Positions 8,433 to 17,420 of a DNA stretch of 64,000 nucleotides are shown in pieces (position 1 is the stretch's first letter; every line of letters begins with the position of its first letter). The notes under the pieces are model-generated. The model was not told the origin of the DNA. It searched no databases and was given only the letters and a program-made list of their open reading frames with translations. The stretch is taken from contig NZ_CP047028.1 of the NCBI RefSeq assembly GCF_009796865.1, positions 744,001 through 808,000 of the forward strand. Direction: 5' to 3'. The translations under genes were made by a program, and so were the position numbers. Source of the stretch: Formosa sp. L2A11 (GTDB taxonomy: Bacteria > Bacteroidota > Bacteroidia > Flavobacteriales > Flavobacteriaceae).

Positions 8433-9179
8433 ATGAAAATTTTAGTGTGTATTAGTCACGTTCCAGATACGACTTCAAAAATAAATTTTTCAGAAGGCGA
8501 TACCAAATTTGACACCAATGGTGTGCAATTTATAATAAACCCTAACGACGAATATGGCTTAACACGTGCCATGTGGTTTAAGGAAAAACAAGGTGCTACA
8601 GTAGATGTTGTAAATGTTGGTGGCCCTGAAACCGAACCAACATTACGTAAAGCGCTTGCACTTGGTGCAGATGGAGCTATACGTGTTAACACCCCTGCTT
8701 TAGACGGTTTTGCTGTGGCTGAACAATTAGCTAAAGTAGTAAAAGACGGCGCTTACGATTTAGTAATTGCTGGCCGTGAGTCTATAGATTATAACGGCGG
8801 TATGGTACCAGGCATGCTTGCAGGATTAACCAATGCAAACTTTATAAATACATGTATTAGCTTAGATATTGATGGCACAAATGTAAAAGCTGTTCGTGAA
8901 ATTGACGGCGGAAAAGAAACCGTTAATACAACTTTACCTTTAGTTATAGGCGCACAAAAAGGCTTAGTTGAAGAAAGCGATTTACGTATTCCAAATATGC
9001 GAGGTATTATGATGGCTCGTAAAAAACCATTAACAATACTAGAACCTATAGAGGCTTCTACCGAAACGGTTTCAGTGAAATTTGAAAAACCAACACCTAA
9101 AGGAGCTGTAACACTTGTATCTCCAGACAATTTAGACGAGTTAGTTAATTTACTTCATACAGAAGCTAAAGTCATTTAA
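8433..9179 (+). CDS. etfB: Electron transfer flavoprotein, beta subunit
   Basis: The 248-residue protein matches EtfB in length and motifs: MKILVCISHVPDTTSKI at the N-terminus, NPNDEYGLTRAM, GADGAIRVN, the GRESIDYNGGMVPGMLAG nucleotide-binding segment and the C-terminal ARKKPLTILEP. EtfB binds AMP and pairs with EtfA, which holds FAD. Together they carry electrons from acyl-CoA and other flavin dehydrogenases to the quinone pool through ETF-quinone oxidoreductase. It begins the etfB-etfA operon (55-base gap) behind the 22-bp palindrome. No dehydrogenase partner is nearby. Confidence 0.95.
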   Translation: MKILVCISHVPDTTSKINFSEGDTKFDTNGVQFIINPNDEYGLTRAMWFKEKQGATVDVVNVGGPETEPTLRKALALGADGAIRVNTPALDGFAVAEQLAKVVKDGAYDLVIAGRESIDYNGGMVPGMLAGLTNANFINTCISLDIDGTNVKAVREIDGGKETVNTTLPLVIGAQKGLVEESDLRIPNMRGIMMARKKPLTILEPIEASTETVSVKFEKPTPKGAVTLVSPDNLDELVNLLHTEAKVI

Positions 9180-9234
9180 TCACATTTCAATATCAAGAAT
9201 TAGTTTGTATTGAAATTAAAAACTTAAAAACATT

Positions 9235-10197
9235 ATGTCAGTTTTAGTATATACAGAATCAGAACAAGGAAAATTTAAAAAAGTAGCTTTCGAAGTGGCA
9301 TCTTATGCCAGAGCCGTAGCCGACCAATTAGGAACATCGGTTACTGCAATTTCTATTAACGCAGAAGACCCTTCTATGTTGGGAACTTACGGTGTTACTA
9401 AAGTCTTAAATGTAAAAGACACAAAATTAGATGCTTTTAACGCAAAATCTTATGCACATGTTATTAATCAAGCAGCAGCAGAAGAAGGTTCTAAAGTAGT
9501 AATTGTTAGCTCTAGTGCAGATAGTAAATATTTGGCACCATTATTAGCCATAGAATTAAAAGCAGGTTATGCTTCTAACGTTGTTGCGTTACCTACAAAC
9601 TTATCGCCTTTTACCGTAAAACGTACGGCGTTTACAAACAAGGCCTTTAACGAAACTAGCATTAGTACTTCCACTAAATTAGTTGGATTATCTAATAATT
9701 CTTTTGGAATAAAAGAACACACAACAGAAATAGAAGTGACACACTATTCGCCTTCTATTCCAGATAATGGCGTACATGTAGAGTCTGTAGACAAAGTAAC
9801 AGATAAAGTAACTATTGCAGATGCAGACATTGTTGTCTCTGGAGGTCGCGGATTAAAAGGACCTGAAAACTGGGGCATGATTGAAGAATTAGCAGACGTT
9901 TTAGGTGCTGCAACAGCATGTTCTAAACCTGTTTCAGACTTAGGTTGGAGACCACACGGAGAACACGTAGGGCAAACCGGAAAACCTGTAGCTGCAAATT
10001 TATATATTGCAATTGGTATTTCTGGAGCAATTCAGCATTTAGCAGGTATTAATGCCTCTAAAGTTAAATTGGTAATCAATACAGATCCTGAAGCACCATT
10101 TTTTAAAGCTGCAGATTATGGGGTAGTTGGAGATGCTTTTGAAGTTATCCCTGCACTAATTGAAAAACTAAAAGCTTTTAAAGCTCAAAATGCTTAA
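9235..10197 (+). CDS. etfA: Electron transfer flavoprotein, alpha subunit
   Basis: The 320-residue protein has the EtfA N-terminal domain (MSVLVYTESEQGKFKKVAFE) and the conserved C-terminal FAD-binding domain: VVSGGRGLKGPENW, ATACSKPVSDLGWRP, VGQTGKPVAANLYIAIGISGAIQHLAGI and INTDPEAPFFKAADYG. It forms the FAD-containing heterodimer with EtfB. It is followed by a 167-base gap containing a strongly structured dyad instead of a simple terminator. Confidence 0.95.
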   Translation: MSVLVYTESEQGKFKKVAFEVASYARAVADQLGTSVTAISINAEDPSMLGTYGVTKVLNVKDTKLDAFNAKSYAHVINQAAAEEGSKVVIVSSSADSKYLAPLLAIELKAGYASNVVALPTNLSPFTVKRTAFTNKAFNETSISTSTKLVGLSNNSFGIKEHTTEIEVTHYSPSIPDNGVHVESVDKVTDKVTIADADIVVSGGRGLKGPENWGMIEELADVLGAATACSKPVSDLGWRPHGEHVGQTGKPVAANLYIAIGISGAIQHLAGINASKVKLVINTDPEAPFFKAADYGVVGDAFEVIPALIEKLKAFKAQNA

Positions 10198-10219
10198 TTA
10201 TTTTAAAATTGTATAAATA

Positions 10220-10351
10220 AAAAGACTGTTTAAAAGACGCTTACCCTCCAAATTTGCATTAAATTTTAAAGGAGTTCATCTCTTTCTATATGTTGTTTTC
10301 AACAAAAAATGCAGAATAGGTTTGGTAAAGTCCTAATTTAAACAGTCTTTT
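10220..10351 (+). ncRNA. Candidate structured RNA, 6S-like architecture
   Basis: Four nested helices can be read. A 14-bp closing stem pairs 10220-10233 with 10338-10351; TTACC (10241-10245) pairs with GGTAA (10324-10328); TGCATT (10255-10260) pairs with AATGCA (10308-10313); and an apical TGTTG-TTTT-CAACA hairpin spans 10291-10304. Between the outer and inner stems lies CAAATTTG (10249-10256), one base from the -7 consensus TAnnTTTG used by promoters in this window. A long hairpin whose internal loop mimics a promoter is the hallmark of 6S RNA, and Flavobacteria are known to carry a divergent 6S class. The strand is not certain because both ends are T-rich. It could instead be a regulatory leader of the next gene. 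Confidence 0.45.
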
Positions 10352-10364
10352 GTGTTTTTAAATT

Positions 10365-10979
10365 ATGAGTTTAGTTAGACTTAATATAAAAGGAATTTCC
10401 TACAGCCAAACGCAAAACGGCGCTTACGCTTTAATACTCAATGAGGTAGACGGTGATCGAAAACTGCCTATTGTTATTGGCGCATTCGAAGCACAATCTA
10501 TTGCCATAGCTCTTGAAAAAGAGATTAGGCCTCCACGCCCTTTAACTCACGATTTATTTAAAAATTTTTCTGATAGATTTGACATCACAGTTAAGCAAGT
10601 CATTATTCATAAATTGGTAGATGGCGTGTTTTATTCTAGCTTAATTTGCGAGCGCGATAAAATTGAAGAAATTATAGACGCTAGAACAAGCGATGCTATT
10701 GCTTTAGCTTTACGTTTTCAGGCGCCTATTTTTACTTATAAAAACATATTAGACAAAGCAGGAATTTATTTAAAAATAAACCCTGAAAAAGAAAATGACG
10801 ACTCACAATCCGACCTTCTTTCAGACGATTTAATTTCCGAAGAACTTGAAACCCCTTCTAAAGAAGAAGGTTATAAAGGTAAAACTACAGAAGAATTAAA
10901 TCAATTACTCGCTAACGCAGTAATGGATGAAGACTACGAAAAAGCCGCCCAAATTCGAGACGAAATCTCGAAACGCTAA
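10365..10979 (+). CDS. Bifunctional nuclease family protein (DUF151) with UVR motif
   Basis: The 204-residue protein has a DUF151/BFN domain (1-about 130): LVRLNIKGISYSQTQNGAYALIL, KLPIVIGAFEAQSIAIALE, RPPRPLTHDLFKN and ARTSDAIALALRFQAPIF. A short acidic linker leads to a C-terminal UvrB/UvrC-type helical hairpin (LNQLLANAVMDEDYEKAAQIRDEI). BFN proteins were described as nucleases in plants, but the role in Bacteroidota is not settled. It lies 15 bases before the nucleoside transporter, so the two are probably co-transcribed. Confidence 0.85.
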   Translation: MSLVRLNIKGISYSQTQNGAYALILNEVDGDRKLPIVIGAFEAQSIAIALEKEIRPPRPLTHDLFKNFSDRFDITVKQVIIHKLVDGVFYSSLICERDKIEEIIDARTSDAIALALRFQAPIFTYKNILDKAGIYLKINPEKENDDSQSDLLSDDLISEELETPSKEEGYKGKTTEELNQLLANAVMDEDYEKAAQIRDEISKR

Positions 10980-10994
10980 AGCCCAACTAAAAGT

Positions 10995-12710
10995 ATGAAA
11001 CACCTTTTATTCGCCCTTGCTCTTATTTCTTTCGGATTTTTTAACAGCGCACACGCGCAAACCATAGAAAAACTATGGCAGTTAGAAGAACTTCAGTCCA
11101 AGCCTGAAGACTCCACAGAAATAGCAAAGACGACTTTTGAAACACTTACATTTGATAACGGAGAATTCAAAACAACTTCTAAAGGTGAAAACACACTAGA
11201 TGCTTCTGGTGATTATATGCTACAAAACAATCTGTTAGTTTTTTATTACAACACACCAACAGACGCTATTCAACACTATAAAATTTCAGAATTAACAGAT
11301 ACAACTCTAGTCTTTTCTGAAAAACAAAACGTTTATAAATTTAAAGCTTCGCCAACTGTTTTGCAAACGGCTATCGCTACTGCAAAACAAGACACCATAA
11401 TTCCTAGTCAAGGATTTACATCTAAAAGCTTTTTTCGCGGACTTCTAGGAATGGTAGTTTTACTACTTATTTGCTATTTACTTAGTAGCAATAGAAAAGC
11501 AATTAACTGGAAAACAATTGGAGTAGGTTTAAGTGCACAAGCTATACTAGCTATTGGTGTAATAAAAATTGAATTTGTACAATACGGATTTGAATTTGTT
11601 GGAAAAATATTTGTGAAAATTTTAGAATTCACACAAGCCGGTAGTGTCTTTCTATTAGGAAGCATGATGGATGTAAGTAGCTTTGGTTTTATATTTATAT
11701 TTCAAATTTTACCTACTATTATATTCTTCTCTGCATTAACATCTGTTTTGTTTTACTTAGGTGTAATTCAAATCGTAGTAAAAGGAATGGCATGGGTATT
11801 AACAAAATTACTTGGTATTTCTGGTGCAGAAAGCTTAAGTGTTGCTGGTAATATTTTCTTAGGACAAACAGAAGCTCCTTTAATGATTAAGGCGTATTTA
11901 GAACGCATGACAAAATCTGAAATCTTACTAGTTATGGTTGGAGGAATGGCTACCGTTGCCGGTGGCGTTTTAGCAGCTTATATTGGGTTTTTAGGAGGTG
12001 AAGATCAGGCTTTAAAAATATTTTATGCCAAACATTTATTAACAGCATCTGTAATGGCTGCTCCTGGAGCAATTGTTATTTCTAAAATGCTATACCCACA
12101 ACAAGAAAAAATTAATTCAGAATTAAAAGTTTCTCAAGAAAATATAGGATCTAATATATTAGACGCCATTGCTAACGGAACCACTGAAGGACTAAAACTA
12201 GCTGCAAATGTTGGAGCTATGCTATTAGTATTTGTCGCATTTATAGCCATGATTAATTACGGCTTTGGAAAAATGGGAATGATTGGTGGTTTTAATACTT
12301 GGATTGCAGCAAACACGCCTTATAAAATGTTCTCTTTAGAATTTATTTTAGGGTATTTATTTTCACCTTTAATGTGGATTATTGGTGTTGCTAAAGAAGA
12401 TATGGCGCTTATGGGACAACTCTTAGGTATTAAACTTGCCGCTAGTGAATTTATAGGTTATATGCAATTAGCAGAATTAAAAAACGTAGCAAACCCGATA
12501 CATTTTCATTTTGAAAAATCTATAATTATGGCCACTTATATGTTATGTGGTTTTGCAAATTTTGCATCTATAGGAATACAAATTGGTGGTATAGGTTCTT
12601 TAGCTCCTGGAAAAAGAAAAACACTTTCAGAATTTGGAATTCGTGCGCTTATTGGTGGTACTGTAGCTTCACTATTATCTGCTACAATTGCAGGAATGAT
12701 TATTGGATAA
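10995..12710 (+). CDS. NupC-type concentrative nucleoside transporter with N-terminal periplasmic domain
   Basis: Of 571 residues, about 150-571 form the membrane transporter of the concentrative nucleoside transporter family: [64 protein letters not shown] and the C-terminal [27 protein letters not shown]. These carriers import nucleosides with sodium or protons. Residues 1-21 are a cleavable-looking signal peptide and 22-about 125 form a soluble lipocalin-like beta domain ([17 protein letters not shown] and [15 protein letters not shown]), which ordinary NupC lacks. A substrate-capturing or regulatory role for that domain is a guess. The gene sits between the BFN gene and thyA, in line with nucleotide salvage. 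Confidence 0.88.
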   Translation: MKHLLFALALISFGFFNSAHAQTIEKLWQLEELQSKPEDSTEIAKTTFETLTFDNGEFKTTSKGENTLDASGDYMLQNNLLVFYYNTPTDAIQHYKISELTDTTLVFSEKQNVYKFKASPTVLQTAIATAKQDTIIPSQGFTSKSFFRGLLGMVVLLLICYLLSSNRKAINWKTIGVGLSAQAILAIGVIKIEFVQYGFEFVGKIFVKILEFTQAGSVFLLGSMMDVSSFGFIFIFQILPTIIFFSALTSVLFYLGVIQIVVKGMAWVLTKLLGISGAESLSVAGNIFLGQTEAPLMIKAYLERMTKSEILLVMVGGMATVAGGVLAAYIGFLGGEDQALKIFYAKHLLTASVMAAPGAIVISKMLYPQQEKINSELKVSQENIGSNILDAIANGTTEGLKLAANVGAMLLVFVAFIAMINYGFGKMGMIGGFNTWIAANTPYKMFSLEFILGYLFSPLMWIIGVAKEDMALMGQLLGIKLAASEFIGYMQLAELKNVANPIHFHFEKSIIMATYMLCGFANFASIGIQIGGIGSLAPGKRKTLSEFGIRALIGGTVASLLSATIAGMIIG

Positions 12711-12737
12711 TATTTGTTTTTACCCCCTACATTTTCC

Positions 12738-12745
12738 TAAATTTG
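12738..12745 (+). promoter_or_regulatory. -7 promoter element (TAAATTTG) for thyA
   Basis: Exact match to TAnnTTTG, 66 bases before the chosen thyA start, with a TTG 21 bases upstream. It lies in the 100-base gap after the nucleoside transporter stop, so transcription would begin near 12751. Confidence 0.6.
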
Positions 12746-12810
12746 CACTCCATTATTTTTACAGACTATATTCACCATTTAACATATTCCTGCCTACGCA
12801 GAAAATGATT

Positions 12811-13635
12811 ATGAAACAATATTTAGACCTTGTTAAACACGTTTTAGAAACAGGAAACGAAAAAGGAGATCGTACAGGAACGGGAACAAAAAGTGTATTT
12901 GGTTACCAAATGCGATTTGATTTAAGTGAGGGTTTCCCGATGGTTACTACTAAAAAACTACATTTAAAATCTATAATTCATGAATTACTGTGGTTTTTAA
13001 AAGGAGATACTAACATTAAATATCTAACAGATAATGGTGTAAAAATATGGAATGCATGGGCTGATGAAAATGGGGATTTAGGTCCTGTTTACGGTCACCA
13101 ATGGAGAAATTGGAATAGTGATGAAGTAGACCAAATTAAAGAAATTGTAGAAACATTAAAAACAAATCCTAATAGCAGACGCATGCTTGTTTCTGCTTGG
13201 AATCCTTCAGTTTTACCAGATAATTCTAAATCGTTTAGTGAAAACGTCGCAGATGGAAAAGCAGCACTTCCACCGTGTCATGCCTTTTTTCAATTTTATG
13301 TCGCTAACGGAAAATTATCTTGTCAGTTATACCAACGTAGTGCAGATATATTTTTAGGCGTGCCTTTTAACATTGCTTCTTATGCCCTATTCACCATGAT
13401 GATGGCTCAAGTTTGTGGTTACGAAGCAGGCGAGTTTATACACACATTTGGAGACGCACACATTTATAGCAATCATTTTGAGCAAGTCAAGCTACAATTA
13501 AGCAGAGACCCAAAACCATTACCAAAAATGATAATAGATCCTGAAGTAAAAAACATCTTCGATTTTAAATTCGAAGATTTCAGTTTAGTCAATTACGATC
13601 CGCATCCACATATAAAAGGTACTGTATCAGTATAA
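12811..13635 (+). CDS. thyA: Thymidylate synthase
   Basis: The 274-residue enzyme converts dUMP to dTMP with methylenetetrahydrofolate. Visible motifs are the N-terminal [57 protein letters not shown], the catalytic cysteine in [13 protein letters not shown], and [25 protein letters not shown]. An in-frame ATG at 12703 would add 36 residues unlike any ThyA and would put the -7 element inside the gene. An ATG at 12805 is a minor alternative. The DHFR fusion gene that recycles its folate product lies 590 bases downstream. A terminator follows at once. Confidence 0.95.
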   Translation: MKQYLDLVKHVLETGNEKGDRTGTGTKSVFGYQMRFDLSEGFPMVTTKKLHLKSIIHELLWFLKGDTNIKYLTDNGVKIWNAWADENGDLGPVYGHQWRNWNSDEVDQIKEIVETLKTNPNSRRMLVSAWNPSVLPDNSKSFSENVADGKAALPPCHAFFQFYVANGKLSCQLYQRSADIFLGVPFNIASYALFTMMMAQVCGYEAGEFIHTFGDAHIYSNHFEQVKLQLSRDPKPLPKMIIDPEVKNIFDFKFEDFSLVNYDPHPHIKGTVSV

Positions 13636-13639
13636 ATTT

Positions 13640-13672
13640 AAAGGCATTTCATAATTAGGAATGCCTTTTTTT
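13640..13672. terminator. Terminator after thyA (usable on both strands)
   Basis: GGCATTTC pairs with GGAATGCC (8 bp with one G-T) around a 7-base loop, with a T-run on the plus strand and an A-run before the stem. It lies between the convergent ends of thyA and the small minus-strand gene. Confidence 0.8.
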
Positions 13673-13675
13673 ATA

Positions 13676-13972
13676 TTATAATTTTAGCACACTATTTTCT
13701 GCATCTGCAAATTCATTCCAAACGTGATCGTCTGCTTCAGGTTCATTCTTAAACACACCATCTACAAAGTATCTAAACTCATAAGACGAATCGACATCCA
13801 GATTAACAACACCTTTAAATGTTCCGTTTTTCAACTTTCTAAGAGGCGCAGCTTTAACATCCCAATCATTGAAACATCCAACTACAGATACTTTTTCTGC
13901 ATCATCTGCAGTGACAGTAAAAGTGACTTTACAAACTGGCTTCGTTTTTAAATACTGTTTTGAAATTGCCAT
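13676..13972 (-). CDS. Small isoamylase-N/glycogen-binding-like domain protein
   Basis: The 98-residue protein is a single early-set beta-sandwich of the isoamylase-N/CBM48 type. Its core is VTFTVTADDAEKVSVVGCFNDWDVKAAPLRKLKNG and YEFRYFVDGVFKNEPEADDHVWNEF, with the tryptophan and following D-x-A-x-P-L that typify glycogen-binding domains. There is no catalytic domain and no signal peptide, so it is a free cytoplasmic module, perhaps binding alpha-glucans. Free-standing copies of this domain are common in Flavobacteriia. A -7-like sequence (TACTTTTA on the minus strand) is imperfect. Confidence 0.8.
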   Translation of the reverse strand: MAISKQYLKTKPVCKVTFTVTADDAEKVSVVGCFNDWDVKAAPLRKLKNGTFKGVVNLDVDSSYEFRYFVDGVFKNEPEADDHVWNEFADAENSVLKL

Positions 13973-14221
13973 AAATATTATTTTTATTGATTAATATAAA
14001 AGTAAGAAACTATTAATCACTATCAAACGAATAATACTCTAGCATACAAATAATTATGTTTTTCTTAAAAAAGAATTAGATTAGACTTAATCTTCTAAAT
14101 TATAGCCCCTGTTTATCAACTTATTATTAAACTTTTTACTTCATTTTAATATCATTTTTACAAAAGTTTCAAAAATTGAAGTAGAAATAGTATTTTTACT
14201 TCACTAAATACTTTCAACCCC

Positions 14222-15133
14222 ATGTTTGGTAATAAGAAAAAAGTACCTCAAATAGACAAAGAACAGTTAGAGCTTATTAAGAATGCTCAAAAACGTATTA
14301 AGCAAAAAAAGAGCTTATATACGCACTTTATATTATTTTTAATTGGATCTGTTGCATTAATTGTAGGTAATCTAGGACTTCACATTGGTGAAACTTATAA
14401 AATATTAGGTAAAGATTGGTTTATATACATTGTAGGCTTTTGGTTCTTATTTTTAATTTACCACGCCTTTAATGTATTTGTAATTAATAGATTTATGGGA
14501 GCGACTTGGAAACAAGAACAGCTAGATAAATTGGTTGCAAAGCAAAAAGAAGGTATTGAAAAATTAAAAACAAAACTGCCTCCTGTTGCAGAGAAAACTA
14601 GTGTTTTTCCTGTAATAGACGAAAAAAAAAAATTGAATAAGAAGCAGAATCTAACCCTTATTGTTGCTGCTTCAGAAAATAATGCTATTGGTAAAGACAA
14701 TCAATTAATTTGGCATTTGCGAGACGATTTGCAACGTTTTAAATCGCTAACTTCTGGACATTGTATAATTATGGGACGTAAAACTTTTGAAAGCTTCCCT
14801 AAACCCTTACCTAATCGTACACATATTGTAATTACAACTCAGCAAGACTATAAAGTCCCTCATGGTGTAATTGTTGTGCACAATATAGAAGATGCTTTAG
14901 ATGCAGCCTTAAAAGACGAACATCCGTATGTTATTGGTGGTGGCCAAATTTATAAGCAAGCCCTTCCTTTTGCCGAAAAGATTGAATTAACACGTGTTCA
15001 TGATACTTTTGTTGCAGATACTCATTTTCCAGAATTAGACCTTAGCGATTGGAAAGAAGTTCAGAATATATATCATCCTAAAGATGAAGAAAACGATCAT
15101 GCGTTCTCTTTTTTAACCTACGAACGTATATAA
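14222..15133 (+). CDS. folA: Membrane-anchored dihydrofolate reductase (2TM domain-DHFR fusion)
   Basis: This 303-residue reading frame joins two families. Residues about 18-105 form a 2TM domain: a basic helix, membrane spans near 33-55 and 67-88, then FMGATWKQEQLDKLV. A charged linker (105-142) leads to a complete DHFR (143-303): LIVAASENNAIGKDNQLIWHLRDDLQRFKSLT with the catalytic aspartate, CIIMGRKTFESFPKPLPNRTHIVIT and YVIGGGQIYKQALP. The enzyme reduces dihydrofolate with NADPH, regenerating folate used by the nearby ThyA. Both halves look intact and there is no internal stop or shift. In related genomes I believe 2TM and DHFR are usually separate neighbours, so this looks like a fusion. 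It would tether DHFR to the inner face of the membrane. Confidence 0.9.
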   Translation: MFGNKKKVPQIDKEQLELIKNAQKRIKQKKSLYTHFILFLIGSVALIVGNLGLHIGETYKILGKDWFIYIVGFWFLFLIYHAFNVFVINRFMGATWKQEQLDKLVAKQKEGIEKLKTKLPPVAEKTSVFPVIDEKKKLNKKQNLTLIVAASENNAIGKDNQLIWHLRDDLQRFKSLTSGHCIIMGRKTFESFPKPLPNRTHIVITTQQDYKVPHGVIVVHNIEDALDAALKDEHPYVIGGGQIYKQALPFAEKIELTRVHDTFVADTHFPELDLSDWKEVQNIYHPKDEENDHAFSFLTYERI

Positions 15134-15189
15134 TAATCTGGCACATTTAATATTCGCAACTAAAAAAAGGATATTGTAAGCTTTACAAG

Positions 15190-15218
15190 TTGGTTATATG
15201 CAAAATTCTGTAAATTTG
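15190..15218 (+). promoter_or_regulatory. Promoter TTG-N18-TAAATTTG with no room for a leader
   Basis: TTG at 15190-15192 and TAAATTTG at 15211-15218 match the Bacteroidota consensus. The ATG of the oxidoreductase gene is at 15223, only 4 bases after the -7 element, so the transcript would start at or within a base or two of the start codon. Confidence 0.7.
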
Positions 15219-15222
15219 CAGC

Positions 15223-16782
15223 ATGATAAAAGAAATCCAACTTCGCGTTTCCCTTGTAGAGGAATCTAAATTTCAAGACACTCTCTTGTGGAAATCTGCT
15301 AAAACGTTAGATATCCCAAAGGAAAAAATTTCAGGTATTAAAGTACTTCGAAAATCTATTGATGCTCGAAAACCTGCTATAATTTTCAATTATAAAGTAG
15401 CTGTTTATATAAATGAACCGCTTCCAGAAACCTCATCTTATAACTTCGATTATAAAGACGTATCTAAAGCTAAACCTGTACATATTATTGGATTTGGACC
15501 TGCAGGAATGTACGCCGCTTTACGTTGTATTGAACTAGGTTTTAAGCCTATTGTTTTAGAACGTGGTAAAAATGTAAAGGATAGACGTCGTGATTTAAAA
15601 GCGATAAATCAAGATCATTTTGTAAATGAAGATTCTAACTATTGCTTTGGTGAAGGTGGTGCAGGAACATATTCTGACGGAAAGCTATATACACGTAGTT
15701 TAAAACGTGGAGATGTTCGTCGTATTTTCGAAAACCTAGTTTATCACGGTGCTACCGATCAGATTTTGGTCGATGCACATCCGCATATCGGAACAAATAA
15801 ACTGCCTAAAGTTGTAACTAGTATTCGTGAAACCATTTTAAAATATGGTGGCGAAGTGCATTTTGAAACACGTGTTACAGATTTTACAATTACAAATAAT
15901 AAAATTCAAGCCATTCAATTATTAAACGGAGAAGAATTAACTGCAAATCGTGTTATTTTAGCTACCGGACATTCGGCTAGAGATATTTTTTATTTATTAG
16001 ATAAAAAGAAAATTGCTATAGAAGCTAAATCTTTTGCAATGGGCGTTCGTGTAGAGCACCCACAACATATTATAGATTCTATTCAATATCATTGTAGTGG
16101 AGAAAGAAATGAATTATTACCTGCTGCATCTTATGGTTTAGTTCAGCAAGTAAATGGTCGTGGCGTATATTCGTTTTGTATGTGTCCTGGTGGCTTTATC
16201 GTTCCTGCAGCAACAGCAAACGGAGAAGTTGTTGTTAACGGTATGTCGCCGTCTAAACGTAATAACGAATTTGCAAACTCTGGAATTGTAGTTGAAATTA
16301 ATGCCGATAAAGATTTATACAAATACGAACAATTTGGAGCTCTTAAAGCACTTGAATACCAAAAAGACTTAGAAAAATTAGCCTTTACTTCTGGCGGACG
16401 CAGCCAAGCTGCCCCAGCACAACGATTAACAGATTTTGTTGAAGGTAGATTATCTTCAGATTTAAATTCAACCTCCTATCAGCCAGGTATAAAAAGTGTG
16501 CCTTTACATTCGTTATTACCCAAATTAATAGGAAAAAGTTTAAGAAAAGGTTTTGAATCCTTCGGACAAAAAATGAAAGGTTATTATACTGCAGAAGCTA
16601 ATATTATTGGCGTAGAATCCAGAACCTCATCGCCTGTAAGTATTCCAAGAAACGAAAAATTAGAACACCCACAAATAGAAGGCTTATTTCCTTGTGGAGA
16701 AGGTGGCGGATATGCTGGAGGTATTGTGTCTGCAGCCATGGATGGAGAACGCTGTGCAGAAGCTGCAATTATAGGTTTATAA
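15223..16782 (+). CDS. FAD-dependent oxidoreductase (COG2509-like)
   Basis: The 519-residue flavoprotein begins with a roughly 85-residue N-terminal domain (IKEIQLRVSLVEESKFQD, KVLRKSIDARKPAIIFNY) typical of this family. An FAD-binding Rossmann fold follows (PVHIIGFGPAGMYAALRCIELGFKPIVLERG), with EGGAGTYSDGKLYTR, ILATGHSARDIFYLLDKKKI and a C-terminal GEGGGYAGGIVSAAMDGERCAEA. The family is widespread and annotated as an uncharacterised dehydrogenase; its substrate is unknown. It has its own consensus promoter and is followed after 19 bases by an acetyltransferase gene. Confidence 0.85.
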   Translation: MIKEIQLRVSLVEESKFQDTLLWKSAKTLDIPKEKISGIKVLRKSIDARKPAIIFNYKVAVYINEPLPETSSYNFDYKDVSKAKPVHIIGFGPAGMYAALRCIELGFKPIVLERGKNVKDRRRDLKAINQDHFVNEDSNYCFGEGGAGTYSDGKLYTRSLKRGDVRRIFENLVYHGATDQILVDAHPHIGTNKLPKVVTSIRETILKYGGEVHFETRVTDFTITNNKIQAIQLLNGEELTANRVILATGHSARDIFYLLDKKKIAIEAKSFAMGVRVEHPQHIIDSIQYHCSGERNELLPAASYGLVQQVNGRGVYSFCMCPGGFIVPAATANGEVVVNGMSPSKRNNEFANSGIVVEINADKDLYKYEQFGALKALEYQKDLEKLAFTSGGRSQAAPAQRLTDFVEGRLSSDLNSTSYQPGIKSVPLHSLLPKLIGKSLRKGFESFGQKMKGYYTAEANIIGVESRTSSPVSIPRNEKLEHPQIEGLFPCGEGGGYAGGIVSAAMDGERCAEAAIIGL

Positions 16783-16801
16783 TTAGTAATACATTTATTA
16801 A

Positions 16802-17359
16802 ATGACTGAAAGAGAGAAAATGCTAGCAGGCGAGTTATACAGACCATCCGATCCTCAATTAGCACAAGAACGTTTACGAGCAAAATTACTTTTTCAAAAA
16901 GCGAATAATCTAAATGAAAATTTTAGAAAAGAACGAAATGCAATTTACAACGAACTCTTAGACGCAGGAGAAAATTTAACCATAGAACCTCCCTTTCAAT
17001 GCGATTTCGGATCCAACATTAAAGCAGGAAAAAATCTATTTATAAATTATAATTGTTGCATACTAGATGTCGCTTTAGTAACCATAGGAGACAATGTTAT
17101 GCTTGCTGCCAATGTCCAAATATACGCAGCAACACACCCACTAAATGCAAATTTAAGAAACAGTGGCCAGGAATTAGGAAAACCTATTACTATTGGTAAT
17201 AATGTTTGGATTGGAGGAAACAGTACCATTTGCCCTGGAATCACTCTAGGTAACAATGTTGTTGTTGGCGCAGGCTCTGTGGTCACAAAAAGTTTCCCAG
17301 ACAATGTTGTTATTGCAGGTAATCCTGCAAAAATTATAAAGACCATTGATAACAGTTAA
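16802..17359 (+). CDS. Sugar O-acetyltransferase (maltose/galactoside acetyltransferase type)
   Basis: The 185-residue protein has the N-terminal Mac domain (MTEREKMLAGELYRPSDPQLAQERLRAK) and a left-handed beta-helix of hexapeptide repeats, with the conserved catalytic segment IYAATHPLNANLRNSG, the active histidine, and NVWIGGNSTICPGITLGNNVVVGAGSVV. Such enzymes transfer acetyl from acetyl-CoA to sugars, with maltose, glucose or galactosides as usual test substrates. The physiological substrate here is unknown. It is 19 bases after the oxidoreductase gene and probably shares its transcript. Confidence 0.88.
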   Translation: MTEREKMLAGELYRPSDPQLAQERLRAKLLFQKANNLNENFRKERNAIYNELLDAGENLTIEPPFQCDFGSNIKAGKNLFINYNCCILDVALVTIGDNVMLAANVQIYAATHPLNANLRNSGQELGKPITIGNNVWIGGNSTICPGITLGNNVVVGAGSVVTKSFPDNVVIAGNPAKIIKTIDNS

Positions 17360-17420
17360 GATCTCGAAAAAATAAAAGTCTAAATATTATTCTTATTTTT
17401 ACATTTTTAAAATAAAAACT

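Noticed and set aside
8789..9130. 113-codon minus-strand frame opposite etfB
   Set aside because: Mirror frame of a conserved gene; no motif or start context.
12545..12808. 87-codon plus-strand frame over the end of the nucleoside transporter
   Set aside because: Alternative frame of a well-supported gene, with Trp/Cys-rich composition not seen in real genes here.
14178..14202. GAAGTA/TACTTC inverted repeat before the DHFR fusion gene as an operator
   Set aside because: Arms are only 6 bp with a 13-base spacer in AT-rich DNA; chance is likely.
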